Positions 8,845 through 17,989 of a stretch of DNA of 64,000 nucleotides are shown here, one piece after another. A program made the position numbers and the translations under genes. Source of the stretch: MFD04716-140 sp963703125 (GTDB taxonomy: Bacteria; Bacteroidota; Bacteroidia; Flavobacteriales; Flavobacteriaceae); the NCBI GenBank assembly GCA_963703125.1, contig OY969790.1, forward strand, positions 3,658,001 through 3,722,000. The letters run 5' to 3'. Each line of letters begins with the position of its first letter. Position 1 is the first letter of the stretch. Under the pieces are notes generated by a model. It was not told the DNA's origin and did no database searches. It saw only the letters and a list, made by a program, of their open reading frames with translations.

Positions 8845-9744
8845 CTAAAGAAATTTTTGCAGGTGCTCCTTAAAATAAGTGGCACTATCGGTTATGCTTT
8901 GCATGGAATTCTGCGCAAAGTTTCCGCCTTGTTCCAAATAATAGAATTCCAGCCCCGAAAGTACCGGATCGGGCAATACATCGGCATAATTGATGGATCC
9001 GTTCCCCAATTCGGTATAATCTCTAGTAACCTTGTCCATATCCTTAATGTGCCACATCACATAGCGGCCAGGTTCGTTTGCAATCAATTCTTTGGGGCTT
9101 AATTTCGAAGAATGCATTACCCAGTAAAGATCTATTTGCAGTTTTACCAAATCGGAATCGGTTTCGCGTAAAATAATATCATACCCGGTTTCGCCATCAT
9201 GGTCGGTAAACTCAAAATCGTGGTTGTGATAGGCAAAACCCAAGCCTGATGCATTCACCTGTTCCCCAATCTGGTTCAGTTTCCCCGAAAGAACTTTAAA
9301 GCTCTCCAAATTGCGGTATTTTGGGTCCAACCAAGGCCAAGTGATATAACTCTTACCAAGCGTATGTGCGCCTTTTACACATTGATCTACAAAATGTTTA
9401 AGTTCATCGGCGGACTTTTCAAAATAGTCCGAAAACCCATAATGGCCGCTTGACGCCGTCAATTTCAGGTCTTCTAGGATGCTTTTGAAATCGCTTGATC
9501 TGTACCCATAGTACATATCGTTTTCACCATCGTAACCATAGGTCTCCAAATCTTCATAGCCCAATTTGGCTACGGTCTGTAAAGTTGCCAACGGATTTTC
9601 GGCCATGGCATCCCGTATGGTGAAAAGTTGAAGCCCCATTTTGTACTTTGGGCTTTTTGGCATTGAAAAACTGGGAATGGGCAACAAACTGGCGGAAATT
9701 GCCAGTCCGGTCTTCTTTATAAAATTTCTTCGATTTTGTAACAT
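8845..9744 (-). CDS. Exported sugar phosphate isomerase/epimerase-like TIM-barrel protein
   Basis: 299 residues. The N-terminus NRRNFIKKTGLAISASLLP is a Tat-type signal, so the protein is probably folded before export to the periplasm. The mature part is an AP-endonuclease-2/xylose-isomerase-like TIM barrel: MGLQLFTIRDAM, metal-ligand-like SSGHYGF, FAYHNHDFEF, LQIDLYWVMHS and MWHIKDMD. It belongs to the same family as the protein at 14161-15036. Substrate is unknown; relatives act on sugars and inositols during carbohydrate use. It ends 8 bases before the aminotransferase start, so the two may form one unit. Confidence 0.85.
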   Translation of the reverse strand: MLQNRRNFIKKTGLAISASLLPIPSFSMPKSPKYKMGLQLFTIRDAMAENPLATLQTVAKLGYEDLETYGYDGENDMYYGYRSSDFKSILEDLKLTASSGHYGFSDYFEKSADELKHFVDQCVKGAHTLGKSYITWPWLDPKYRNLESFKVLSGKLNQIGEQVNASGLGFAYHNHDFEFTDHDGETGYDIILRETDSDLVKLQIDLYWVMHSSKLSPKELIANEPGRYVMWHIKDMDKVTRDYTELGNGSINYADVLPDPVLSGLEFYYLEQGGNFAQNSMQSITDSATYFKEHLQKFL

Positions 9745-9774
9745 TCAATATAGTTTAAAGTTTATTGGCAATAT

Positions 9775-11007
9775 TCAATACTCCGGATATTCCATTGTGC
9801 CATCCAAAAATGCTCGGTTATACATCATATTCCCGATGAAGATTTTTTTCCTTTCATTAAATGCGGGTTTGGTATTGTTGTAAAGTTTAGATTCGGAAAG
9901 GGCTTTTTGCAGGCTTTCATCAAACCTGCCCCAAGCTGAAACTCCATAATATAACATGCTTGACCATTGACCATCTTTGTTATTTGGAGCAAGATCCATT
10001 TTATAGTTGGCAGGTTGCACTTCCGAGTTTTCCAATTGCCAATGCGCAGTAGCCAAAAACCTAACCTTGTCAGCTTCATTCCAATAGCTGCCGGCAAACA
10101 TCATTTGATTTATGATGTGTCTAAATTCCGCTTGATTGTGGTTAGTATCTGTTGCACCTGTCATAACTCCCCAATTTGGATTCCAAATATAACCCTTCCA
10201 AGATTTACCAGTATCTTTGTATACGTGTTCTCTTAACTGATCTCTAAAAGAACTGGGATAGGAACTGAATCCATGTCCATCAGCATTAGAATTAAAATCA
10301 TCTAAAAAGTGTTTGTACTCAGATTTTGAAGGATGAATTTTTGAAAGATAAAGAGCCATATTCGCCGCATGCGAAGTTATATGTGTCTGACTTCTAAAAA
10401 GATTACCCCTTCCTCGACTAAACCATTTGTCCCAAATATTCTTTTCGAACCAAGGAAGAATTTTATCATAGTCATCTTGGTAGGTTCCGCCTCTTTCATT
10501 TTTAAGAGTTCTTAATTCTGGATGTTGAAATAAAACATAGAGCATTTTGGGAACACATTGAAAACCATGGGTTTCAAACAAAGGATACTCTCCCCCATCA
10601 GTCTGTCCCTGCGAATAATGGCGACTACCGTGATTATCCCATGATAAGTAGGAATCTTTAAAATATTTAGGGGAACCTAATGCCTCTAGCTTGGTATAGG
10701 GGGGTAATTTGCGATTAGGAAATGTATTCGAAGGCAGTGCATTATCTTGAAAGGCATACCAATGCACTAAGAAGGCCTCTAGATAGGACAACTGCCCGGT
10801 CGCTTGGAAAGCGAGTAACTCACCTTCAGCCCCATTTATAAACCAATAAGAGTCTCCTCCATGATACTTTGCGGCAACATCAGCATCAACAACCTTTGTC
10901 CTCGACCTCAAAATTTCAAATTTAATTTGGAGTTCTGATAAGGAGGGGCTTTGACAAAAGGAACTTCCACAAAACCCCAAAATAATAAAGTAAAACACTT
11001 TTTCCAT
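9775..11007 (-). CDS. Secreted alpha-helical protein, possible carbohydrate-active toroid
   Basis: 410 residues with a Sec signal peptide (about residues 1-18, ending FCQS). The mature part is Trp-, Tyr- and His-rich with repeating helical segments: GAEGELLAFQATGQLSYLEA, SHAANMALYLSKI and HNQAEFRHIINQMMFAGSYW. This pattern recalls alpha/alpha toroid folds of polysaccharide lyases and epimerases. I cannot assign a family or catalytic residues. It sits 31 bases upstream of the exported TIM-barrel gene on the same strand, which supports a shared role in handling an extracellular glycan or its products (inference). Confidence 0.6.
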   Translation of the reverse strand: MEKVFYFIILGFCGSSFCQSPSLSELQIKFEILRSRTKVVDADVAAKYHGGDSYWFINGAEGELLAFQATGQLSYLEAFLVHWYAFQDNALPSNTFPNRKLPPYTKLEALGSPKYFKDSYLSWDNHGSRHYSQGQTDGGEYPLFETHGFQCVPKMLYVLFQHPELRTLKNERGGTYQDDYDKILPWFEKNIWDKWFSRGRGNLFRSQTHITSHAANMALYLSKIHPSKSEYKHFLDDFNSNADGHGFSSYPSSFRDQLREHVYKDTGKSWKGYIWNPNWGVMTGATDTNHNQAEFRHIINQMMFAGSYWNEADKVRFLATAHWQLENSEVQPANYKMDLAPNNKDGQWSSMLYYGVSAWGRFDESLQKALSESKLYNNTKPAFNERKKIFIGNMMYNRAFLDGTMEYPEY

Positions 11008-11333
11008 TAAACCTCATTTTTACCTATACATCATTAAAATCCAGTAAATTAATCAATTCATTACAATAGTTTTATAAAAAGAATTGCGGCAAAGATTCGA
11101 AATTAAAAAATAAGACAGAGAAATTATAGGTTACATAGTTAATTTTCAGGGCACAATGTATTGATAAATATTAATTGATCTTGTGCCATCTGAGATTAAT
11201 TTCATCGCTTCTTTTTCCAACGATTCTACCTCATTAATCGCTTGATTTGTAGACCTAAAACCGGCACTCTGCCTTGCGCCGCCGAAGGAAGTCCATTGAC
11301 AATTTTTCGCTAGGAGGCACCTCTATTCGTGGA
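11008..11333 (-). pseudogene. Gene-poor stretch with a possible orphan C-terminal fragment
   Basis: No complete gene is present. On the minus strand one frame is open from about 11315 to a TGA at 11146-11148 and encodes protein-like sequence: WTSFGGARQSAGFRSTNQAI followed by NEVESLEKEAMKLISDG and a YQYIVP end. It has no start codon of its own and lies just downstream of the truncated BNR-repeat gene in a different frame. It may be the 3' scrap of that gene left by an internal deletion, or of another gene. The composition is coding-like, but the identification is not secure. Confidence 0.35.
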
Positions 11334-12016
11334 TTAGTAAACACCGCTATTTTCCCTTGAAAAAGCGGTGTTTTCCCACAGACCTTCCTGATGTTCCCAG
11401 AGGTTGGCAAAAACAATTTGCGGATTGTTGGGGTCAAATTCTACTTGAACGGCTCCGGTATTATGATTTATATATAATGTTTTCCAATTTTTGCCGCCAT
11501 CAGTTGAGCGATATATTCCGCGCATTTCATTCGCCCCATATGGATGGCCCAAGACTCCAACCAGTACAATATCCGGATTGGTAGGATGCACAATTACCCG
11601 ACTTACTTGTTGAACATCCTTCAATCCTATATGTGTCCAGTTTTTACCTCCATCTATGGATTTGAACATTCCGTCACCCACAGATAAATCGGGTCTATGG
11701 AATCCTTCGCAGGTTCCTACATAAATAATATTGGGATTTGATGGAGAGACAGCCAAATCTCCGATTGAGCCCGTGGGAGCATCATCAAAAATGGGATTCC
11801 ATGTTCTGCCATAATCATCCGTTTTCCAAACGCCACCATTATTTACCCCAATGAAAAAACATTGGGTTGAGTCGGTAGTTCAACTTCCCCAACGGTTCTT
11901 CCGGCCTTAAAAGGCCCAATTACCCTATATTTTAAGTCTTGGCATAAAGATCTATCAATTTATGAGAAGGAAAAAGTAGTAAAAAATAGGATGATTGAAA
12001 ACAACAAAATACGCAT
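11334..12016 (-). pseudogene. Remnant of a secreted BNR/WD40-YVTN-type repeat (VPS10-like) protein
   Basis: Starting at ATG 12016 there is a signal peptide (MRILLFSIILFFTTFSFS) and then an immediate in-frame TAA. Homology then resumes in the same frame (LKYRVIGPFKAGRTVGEVEL), followed by a second lesion at an A6 run on the plus strand (around 11856-11861), where one missing base separates QPNVF from FIGVNNGGVWKTDDYGRTW. The rest follows the BNR/Asp-box pattern: SIGDLAVSPSNPNIIYVGT, FKSIDGGKNWTHIGL, YRSTDGGKNWKTLY. The frame stops at 11334 after about 200 residues, whereas the family usually reaches about 1000. With a stop, a frameshift and loss of most of the repeats, this is a dead gene. Confidence 0.85.
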
Positions 12017-12148
12017 ATGGATTGTTTTAGGCCATAGAATAAAAATAGTTCTTTTTAGGGTAAATGATAGAATCAATATGGCCTTCATCTGTCAAAAATG
12101 CCCTTTTTAATATGACGTTTTCAATATGAGACTGAATTTGGAACTTTA

Positions 12149-13072
12149 TTACTTGATCTGAGCCTTAATTTCCATTTTTCTCCATCGATTCTTGGCATAC
12201 TGAAACAGTAATAGTCCGGCGATTATGATGAGCCCTCCTATAATTTGCACTGGATACAATCTTTCACCGAATGGAAAAGCCAATAGGACGGTAAAGAATG
12301 GAATTAAATTCATGTAAAGGGTAGAAGTTGTGGCACCGGCCTTAACAACACAATAATAAAATGCCACATAGGAAAATGAAGTTCCCAAAAGCCCCATGAA
12401 GACTACACTTGCCCAAAACACCAAATCCGCTGGCACGGGTACCGTGAATAGCTCACCACTCGAAAAGAGTGCAAAAAGTACCAGCGAAATCAAAGAACTA
12501 TATGCGGTCAATAAGGTTGCGTCCAAGTGTGGTAGGTATTTGCCAACTATTATCTGCGATAGTGAAAAAACAATGGCCATCATTAGAATATACAGATCCC
12601 CAACCTCAAACTGCAAATGGGCCAACTTGCCAAGGTCACCATTTACCAAAATTAGGACTACCCCAAAGAAACTTATCCCAATGGCAAGCCATTGTACGGG
12701 CCCTACCTTTTTTCTTTCGAACAAAAATGTAAATACGGCGGTTATTGCCGGACTTGTTGCAATAATGAGTGATCCATTGATGGCGCTGGTAGTTTTTAAA
12801 CCGAAATTGAAGAAATATATGGTAAGGAAGATGCCAAAAAAAGCGGTCAGGAAAACGTACCACCATTCTTTGACCGTAAATTTTGATTTGAACAAATTGC
12901 GACCAAACCTGTAATACATGAGTAGTAGCAATCCCACTACGCCGAAAAAAAAGCGCCATGCGGCCAAGGCCAAGGGACTATAATATACCAAGGCTATTTT
13001 GGTGATATGAAAGTTGGCCGCCCAGCAAATCATGGTCAGCGCAAGTAAGAGAAGCGGAAGTATTTTTTTCAT
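12149..13072 (-). CDS. EamA/DMT-family transporter
   Basis: 307 residues with about ten predicted membrane helices in two EamA repeats. The first repeat opens LPLLLLALTMICWAANFHIT; the second carries ATLLTAYSSLISLVLFALF and LLGTSFSYVAFYYC, with the inner loop FGERLYPVQIIGGLIIIAG typical of the family. These inner-membrane carriers usually export metabolites such as amino acids. Its ATG overlaps the end of the ATP-grasp gene by 4 bases (ATGA), so the two are co-translated; the transporter may export the product of that ligase (inference). Confidence 0.85.
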   Translation of the reverse strand: MKKILPLLLLALTMICWAANFHITKIALVYYSPLALAAWRFFFGVVGLLLLMYYRFGRNLFKSKFTVKEWWYVFLTAFFGIFLTIYFFNFGLKTTSAINGSLIIATSPAITAVFTFLFERKKVGPVQWLAIGISFFGVVLILVNGDLGKLAHLQFEVGDLYILMMAIVFSLSQIIVGKYLPHLDATLLTAYSSLISLVLFALFSSGELFTVPVPADLVFWASVVFMGLLGTSFSYVAFYYCVVKAGATTSTLYMNLIPFFTVLLAFPFGERLYPVQIIGGLIIIAGLLLFQYAKNRWRKMEIKAQIK

Positions 13073-13981
13073 GAACTATGTACAATTTTTTGAAGTGATT
13101 GCACCAAGGCCGTAACTGCCTTAGGGGAATAAGAATACCAAAGTTCGGGTTCTATGGCTTCAAGTTCCATAAGCAGTAATTCCTCTTTTTCGCCGTAACA
13201 AATATCTACTCTGGCATACAGCAATTTTCTTTGAAGCAGGTCTTCACATGCTTGAAGTACATGTATGCCAAAATCAATTTCTTCCCGACTCGGAAAAAAT
13301 TCTTCCAGCTTTCCGCCATGATATATTTGAACCCTAAAATCCTTAGGCTTCGGAATTTTGACCATTGCATGGGTGAAATCCCCATTGATAAAAACCAAGG
13401 AAATTTCACCTTTGGTTGTAATCGATTGAATGTAAGGTTGCACCATCATAGGTTGCTCCGCAATCGCTTTTTCAACGGCATGAATGTCGGATTCAATCCA
13501 AGGTTTGCGCAACAAAAAAGTATCTTTCGCCCCTCCGGAAACAAAGGGCTTGACCACTATGCCGTGATTTCCAAGTATACTATCCCAATAATCAGGATTG
13601 AAACCATTTTGCGAATCAAGCACAAATGTATCGGGAATGGCTATTTCCTTTTCTTTAAGATCAAGGAGGTAATGTTTGTCCATGTTCCAGAGAATTATTG
13701 ACTTATCGTTGATCAATACGCATTTTCTGGAAACCGAACCTTACCCAATCCTTAAACTGGGAGACATGCCTAAAATAGTTCCAAGGTGTCTTTATCAATG
13801 CTATTTTGGTAGATGACCAATCATATTCAACGTCCTCCCATGCCACACGATTGCAGGTTAGGCCACTTTCAATAAAGTTTCGCATAAGGAGATTGTCCTC
13901 TTCTATTGCAGATGCATTGTATCTAATGCCCGTATCTGCAAGTAGACATGCTTTTTCAGTGACAATTGTAATATCGGTCAT
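13069..13981 (-). pseudogene. Frameshifted ATP-grasp ligase-like protein
   Basis: The N-terminal piece (13981 to 13703) ends IKTPWNYFRHVSQFKDWV and then runs into RFGFQKMRIDQR and a stop. In the adjacent frame the expected continuation is present: GSVSRKCVLINDKSIILWNM, then DKHYLLDL, with VVKPFVSGGAKDTF and a metal-binding end MELEAIEPELWYSY. Removing one base in TGGGTAAGG (near 13737) gives a single 303-residue protein; the 913-base span fits one extra base. The family resembles glutathione-synthetase/RimK-like ATP-grasp enzymes that form amide bonds, here of unknown substrate. The gene overlaps the EamA exporter by 4 bases, a linkage that hints at a small-molecule ligase and its exporter. 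Confidence 0.82.
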
Positions 13982-14160
13982 AAATGGAATCTATCCGGAA
14001 AACAAAAGCATTTCATATTTCAGCGCCAAATATAATTCTAAAATACATCGAAGTGCCTTCAAAATAATTGTCAATTTACATATCCATCGGTAGATTTAAA
14101 CCAAAATTAAAGAGTATTGACTACATTTATAATTACGAAACTTAATTAAAAATTAAATCA

Positions 14161-15036
14161 ATGAACACTCTTAAGAAATCTGTTTTTAAACTCTTTACCT
14201 TTGCCTTGATCTTCATCGCTTCAAATTCTGCATGGGCACAGGAAAAATTTGGCGGTCTGGCATTGTATACCGTACGCGATGATATGGGTACAAATGCAAA
14301 AGCCACTTTGCAGGCAGTGGCGGACGAAGGATATAAGTATATAGAGGCCGCTGGGTATGCTGACGGAAAATTCTATAACATGTCTCCTTCCGAATTCAAA
14401 AAACTCCTTAAGGAAATAGGATTAAAACCTATAAGTACGCACCAAGGCTCTGTGACACTGGACAATGCCGATGCCATGATCGCCGATGTTAAAGCGGCCG
14501 GGTTTAAATATTTCGTAATTCCAGTTCCTCCAATGGGACTATTCAAGTTTGACGGTGCATCGCAGACTATGGGCATGACGGGCGGAGCCGCCAATTTAGC
14601 CAACATATTGGACACATTGGGTGAAAAGTGCAGCAAGGCCGGACTTAAACTGCTGTACCACAATCATGATTTTGAGTTTAAAAAGGATGCTGACGGGATT
14701 GTTACAATCGACTATTTATTGGAACACTGCAATCCCAAATACGTTAATTTTCAGATGGACCTTTTCTGGGTAACCAAGGCCGGCGCCGATCCAATTGCGT
14801 ACTTCAAGAAATACCCTGGGCGTTTTAATATATGGCATGTAAAGGATATGGACAACGAAAGTAAGTTTGCTCCGGTTGGAAATGGCCACATTGACTTCGC
14901 AGAGATCCTTGCCAATAAAAAACTTTCGGGAATGAAATATTATATGGTGGAACAGGACAGAACCTTTGACGGAATGACACCCCTTGAGGCCATAAAAATT
15001 AGCCATGCCGGATTGAAAAAGTTTGGTTTCAAATAA
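14161..15036 (+). CDS. Periplasmic sugar phosphate isomerase/epimerase-like protein
   Basis: 291 residues with a Sec signal peptide (about residues 1-26, ending NSAWAQ). The mature protein is a TIM barrel of the AP-endonuclease-2/xylose-isomerase-like group: GLALYTVRDDM, ISTHQGSVTL, LLYHNHDFEFK, FQMDLFWVTKAG and IWHVKDMD. It is a clear paralogue of 8845-9744 but uses a Sec rather than a Tat leader. No operon partner: it is divergent from the ATP-grasp gene and followed by 308 gene-free bases. Likely role is in periplasmic sugar modification; substrate unknown. Confidence 0.85.
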   Translation: MNTLKKSVFKLFTFALIFIASNSAWAQEKFGGLALYTVRDDMGTNAKATLQAVADEGYKYIEAAGYADGKFYNMSPSEFKKLLKEIGLKPISTHQGSVTLDNADAMIADVKAAGFKYFVIPVPPMGLFKFDGASQTMGMTGGAANLANILDTLGEKCSKAGLKLLYHNHDFEFKKDADGIVTIDYLLEHCNPKYVNFQMDLFWVTKAGADPIAYFKKYPGRFNIWHVKDMDNESKFAPVGNGHIDFAEILANKKLSGMKYYMVEQDRTFDGMTPLEAIKISHAGLKKFGFK

Positions 15037-15344
15037 GAAAGTCTTCATAGCGTTTAGAATTAAACGAGTCCTAAAAACTACCTCTACACGGAGCATTTTT
15101 TGGGATTCGTTTGTTTTTCAATCCAAAACCAATCAATGATCAAAGGAATTAAATATAGGTTCAAAAAAGATTTTTAAGCACCAATTGTTCAGCATGCAGT
15201 TATAATGTATGTTGATTGTTTAGTGTCAAAGCGAAGAAAAAGAAAAGGTTTGCGTATGAAAGAATTTATATTTTAGGTATTTTTTATCAATTATTAATAG
15301 GATTGTTTAGGGTTACTTCTTAATTTGACTTAAAATAGAGATGT
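15037..15344. other. Gene-free intergenic region before hpf-like gene
   Basis: No open frame with coding character was seen on either strand. The last 60 bases before the hibernation factor are AT-rich and contain TTGAC at about 15326 with AT-rich sequence behind it, a weak promoter candidate. No stable hairpin or repeat stands out. Confidence 0.4.
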
Positions 15345-15647
15345 ATGGATATTAACTTCGAGTATCATGACGTAAAGGCCAGTGAACGATTGGAATTGTT
15401 GGCGTCTGAGAGAATCAACAAACTTTTGGATAAGTATGATTTTATAGTACGCGCAGATGTTTTCTTTAAAACGGAAAACACATCGGTTCAAGAAAAAGGG
15501 AAGATTTGTAACATACGATTAAGCGTACCTGGCCCACGTCTCTTTTCTGAATCAAATCACGGTTCGTTCGAGGCATCAATAGCAGAATCTGTAGATGACC
15601 TGGAAATACAATTGAAAAAAAGAAAAGGCAAAATGAAAAGTCATTAA
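15345..15647 (+). CDS. hpf: Ribosome hibernation-promoting factor / RaiA family
   Basis: 100 residues, the short (HPF/RaiA) class without the dimerising C-terminal domain. It opens MDINFEYHDVKASERLELLA, followed by helix INKLLDKYDFIVRADVFF, and ends in the basic helix DDLEIQLKKRKGKMKSH. Such proteins bind the 30S decoding centre and idle ribosomes in stationary phase or stress. It stands alone, with a convergent unknown gene downstream. Confidence 0.85.
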   Translation: MDINFEYHDVKASERLELLASERINKLLDKYDFIVRADVFFKTENTSVQEKGKICNIRLSVPGPRLFSESNHGSFEASIAESVDDLEIQLKKRKGKMKSH

Positions 15648-15726
15648 CTCAAAACACAATCGTTTTCAAGAGTTACCTGTCAAATACAGATTATCCGAGT
15701 AGTATACCACACTATAATCTTGTATT

Positions 15727-16062
15727 CTAGTTTTCCGAATCTTCAAATTTAGTTTCGACAAGTCGGGTTTTAGAATCTTTTTTGGAAGGCGTGCTCTTGA
15801 ATAATTGCTTTATCAATTTCCTTCGCTTACGATCGGAAATATCCATGGTATCAATTATTTTGATTCCTTCCCTGATATCCGTTTTACGTGCTTCAATAGA
15901 GGCCAAATAATCAGGTTCAAATTTAAACATCAGTAGTCCATCCTCTTCAGCTTTTGCCAAGGAATCCAGTGTCGCTCCGTTCTTATTATTTTGAGCTATA
16001 GTGTTAGTTATTCCGATTATAAAGGAACAAACCAAAAAAGGTAGTAAGCTGATTTTTTTCAT
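15727..16062 (-). CDS. Small exported hypothetical protein
   Basis: 111 residues with a signal peptide (MKKISLLPFLVCSFIIGITN, cleaved near TIAQ). The mature part is short, charged and helical (LAKAEEDGLLMFKFEPDYLA, then ISDRKRRKLIKQLFKSTPS) with an acidic end. No family recognised. It is probably a small periplasmic protein. No operon partner on this strand. Confidence 0.6.
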   Translation of the reverse strand: MKKISLLPFLVCSFIIGITNTIAQNNKNGATLDSLAKAEEDGLLMFKFEPDYLASIEARKTDIREGIKIIDTMDISDRKRRKLIKQLFKSTPSKKDSKTRLVETKFEDSEN

Positions 16063-16282
16063 ACACCATTCATTGTTCTTTGGTAAAAATACTTTTTTTT
16101 GAGATTCTATAGTTATTCTTAATTGTATTCGACCAATGGGCGATTAAATGATTCTGTTTATCTGTATAAATCGTGCATGTAAGAGTTTATTCTGTCCGCA
16201 ATTAAATTTTGCGAAACAACTTGAGGAAATCCACTAGTTGAATCAAAAAAGGATTCTTAACTTCGCAGCTAAATTTTTTATT

Positions 16283-17236
16283 ATGTGGGTTTGGATTGTA
16301 TTTATTGCCTTAATTATAGTGTTTTTGGCCCTAGACCTTGGTGTTTTTCATAAGGATGAGCATGTAATAAAAAGTAAGGAAGCAGGTATATGGACAGCTA
16401 TTTGGGTTACGGTCGCATTGGCATTCAGTGGTGTAATTTATTGGATTTTTTCAACGGGGATTGCCGAAAATCCAACTGGGCTGACACCCAATAACGCAGT
16501 TCTCAAATATATAACAGGTTATTTAATTGAATTATCGTTAAGTATTGACAACGTGTTTGTTATAGCTGTCATATTTGCATCGTTCAAGATTCCGCCAATT
16601 TATCAACATCGCGTTCTTTTCTGGGGAATCCTTGGTGCCATAGTATTTAGGGCTTTGATGATTTTGTTCGGTGTTGCACTGATTACCCGATTTGAATGGG
16701 TCATTTATGTGTTCGGGGTGTTTCTTTTGTATACTGCATTTAAAATGCTGAAAGGTGACGATCACGAGTTCAACCCTAAAAATTCTTTTGTTTTTAGAAA
16801 TCTAAAAAAGCTCTATCCCATAACCAATACCATTCAAGGGCATGATTTTTTTGTAAGGCGCATGGGCGTTAAGGCCGCCACTCCACTTTTCGTGGCCCTC
16901 ATCGTCATTGAACTTACGGATATCCTTTTTGCGTTGGACAGTATCCCCGCGATCTTGGCAATTACCGCAGATCCGTTCATAGTTTTCAGTTCCAATATTC
17001 TGGCCATTTTAGGATTGAGGTCTATGTACTTTCTGATTTCAAGGATGTTGCAGAAGTTTCGATTTATTAATTATAGCCTGGTAGTGATTTTGGCTTTTGT
17101 AGGTTTAAAAATGCTATTCTCACATCATATTGAGATTGCGGAATGGGTTTCATTGACGGTTATTTCGGTTTCCTTGCTAGGCGGAATAGCTGCCTCCCTC
17201 TTAATTCCGGAAAAAGGAGTTGAAAATCCCTCGTAA
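16283..17236 (+). CDS. TerC family integral membrane protein
   Basis: About 317 residues from ATG 16283 (MWVWIVFIALIIVFLALDLG); an upstream TTG at 16238 would add 15 residues but the ATG matches the usual TerC start. There are roughly nine membrane helices, with the family hallmarks LALDLGVFHK, ELSLSIDNVFV and ELTDILFALDSIPAI, whose acidic residues in helices suggest cation handling. TerC proteins are linked to metal (manganese) export and tellurite resistance. Here there is no ter operon nearby, so a general metal-homeostasis role is likelier. Confidence 0.85.
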   Translation: MWVWIVFIALIIVFLALDLGVFHKDEHVIKSKEAGIWTAIWVTVALAFSGVIYWIFSTGIAENPTGLTPNNAVLKYITGYLIELSLSIDNVFVIAVIFASFKIPPIYQHRVLFWGILGAIVFRALMILFGVALITRFEWVIYVFGVFLLYTAFKMLKGDDHEFNPKNSFVFRNLKKLYPITNTIQGHDFFVRRMGVKAATPLFVALIVIELTDILFALDSIPAILAITADPFIVFSSNILAILGLRSMYFLISRMLQKFRFINYSLVVILAFVGLKMLFSHHIEIAEWVSLTVISVSLLGGIAASLLIPEKGVENPS

Positions 17237-17256
17237 TTACACAACTCTAAAAAGAA

Positions 17257-17688
17257 TCATTTTTTGAATACAAGGGTGTAAATTTTTTCGACCCCCCAAT
17301 TGCCAAGAGGAAAATAAAAGGCAAAGAATAAGGCCATGGCAAGCCCAAAAGAACGCTCCCCAACGATTTTGTCCAATAGGTTGTTGGGGTAAGCATACGA
17401 AGTCTCAAGGGCGTATCCCGCAAATTCCAATAAGGACATAGCAACGAGTCCGTATGCATATTGCGCATGAAAAGGCATTTTTCGTAACAGAAGGGAAATG
17501 GGAACCATATAAATGATGTAGCAGGTAATTACTTGCCACCAATAGGTGAACTTGGCAATTTCCATTTTTATGCCAAACCAATTCATTCCCAATCCCCAGA
17601 TAAAATATACCAGACAGTATGTTAATAGTGATTTTTTATCTACCTTAAGCTTTTCCCTAGCCCAAACCACAAAATTTGATAAGGTCAT
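17257..17688 (-). CDS. Integral membrane protein closing the type III PKS operon
   Basis: 143 residues with about four membrane helices (LTYCLVYFIWGLGMNWFGI, WQVITCYIIYMVPISLLL, YGLVAMSLLEFAGYAL, SFGLAMALFFAFYFPLG). No catalytic motif recognised. It overlaps the acyl carrier protein gene by 4 bases (ATGA), so it belongs to the biosynthetic operon, perhaps anchoring the pathway at the inner membrane or helping move its lipid product. It could also be an unrecognised membrane tailoring enzyme. Confidence 0.65.
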   Translation of the reverse strand: MTLSNFVVWAREKLKVDKKSLLTYCLVYFIWGLGMNWFGIKMEIAKFTYWWQVITCYIIYMVPISLLLRKMPFHAQYAYGLVAMSLLEFAGYALETSYAYPNNLLDKIVGERSFGLAMALFFAFYFPLGNWGVEKIYTLVFKK

Positions 17689-17939
17689 TTTGACAAAAGT
17701 TTTTTATCTATTATTGCCAATGCATCTTGAACGGTACGCATTTCATCCATATCTTCATTTTCAAGTGTTATCCCAAATGCATCTTCCACATCAAGCACAA
17801 TGTCTACTAAATTGGCGGAGTTAATATTCAATTCAGTTGTAAAATGGCTGTTTTCCGAAATGGCATCTACGGATATATCTTCAGGAAGATAAATTTTGAT
17901 GATACTCTTTAGTTTATCGTATCGTTCTTCTTTGTTCAT
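17685..17939 (-). CDS. Acyl carrier protein of the type III PKS operon
   Basis: 84 residues with the four-helix ACP pattern. The phosphopantetheine serine is in ELNINSANLVDIVLDVEDAF, where the usual DSL is replaced by NSA. The acidic recognition helix follows (EDAFGITLENEDMDEM). It is a dedicated carrier rather than the housekeeping AcpP, judging by the divergent motif and its place between the ketosynthase and membrane protein genes. Confidence 0.88.
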   Translation of the reverse strand: MNKEERYDKLKSIIKIYLPEDISVDAISENSHFTTELNINSANLVDIVLDVEDAFGITLENEDMDEMRTVQDALAIIDKKLLSK

Positions 17940-17989
17940 AGGAATTGATTTGGTTTAACCTGGATTTAATGATCTGTGATTCAAGTTGA

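Noticed and set aside
11255..11437. 60-codon frame overlapping the BNR remnant
   Set aside because: Out of frame with the homologous sequence and without features of its own.
12396..12914. Open frame of 172 codons opposite the EamA transporter
   Set aside because: Antisense shadow of a clear membrane protein gene; translation lacks any family feature.
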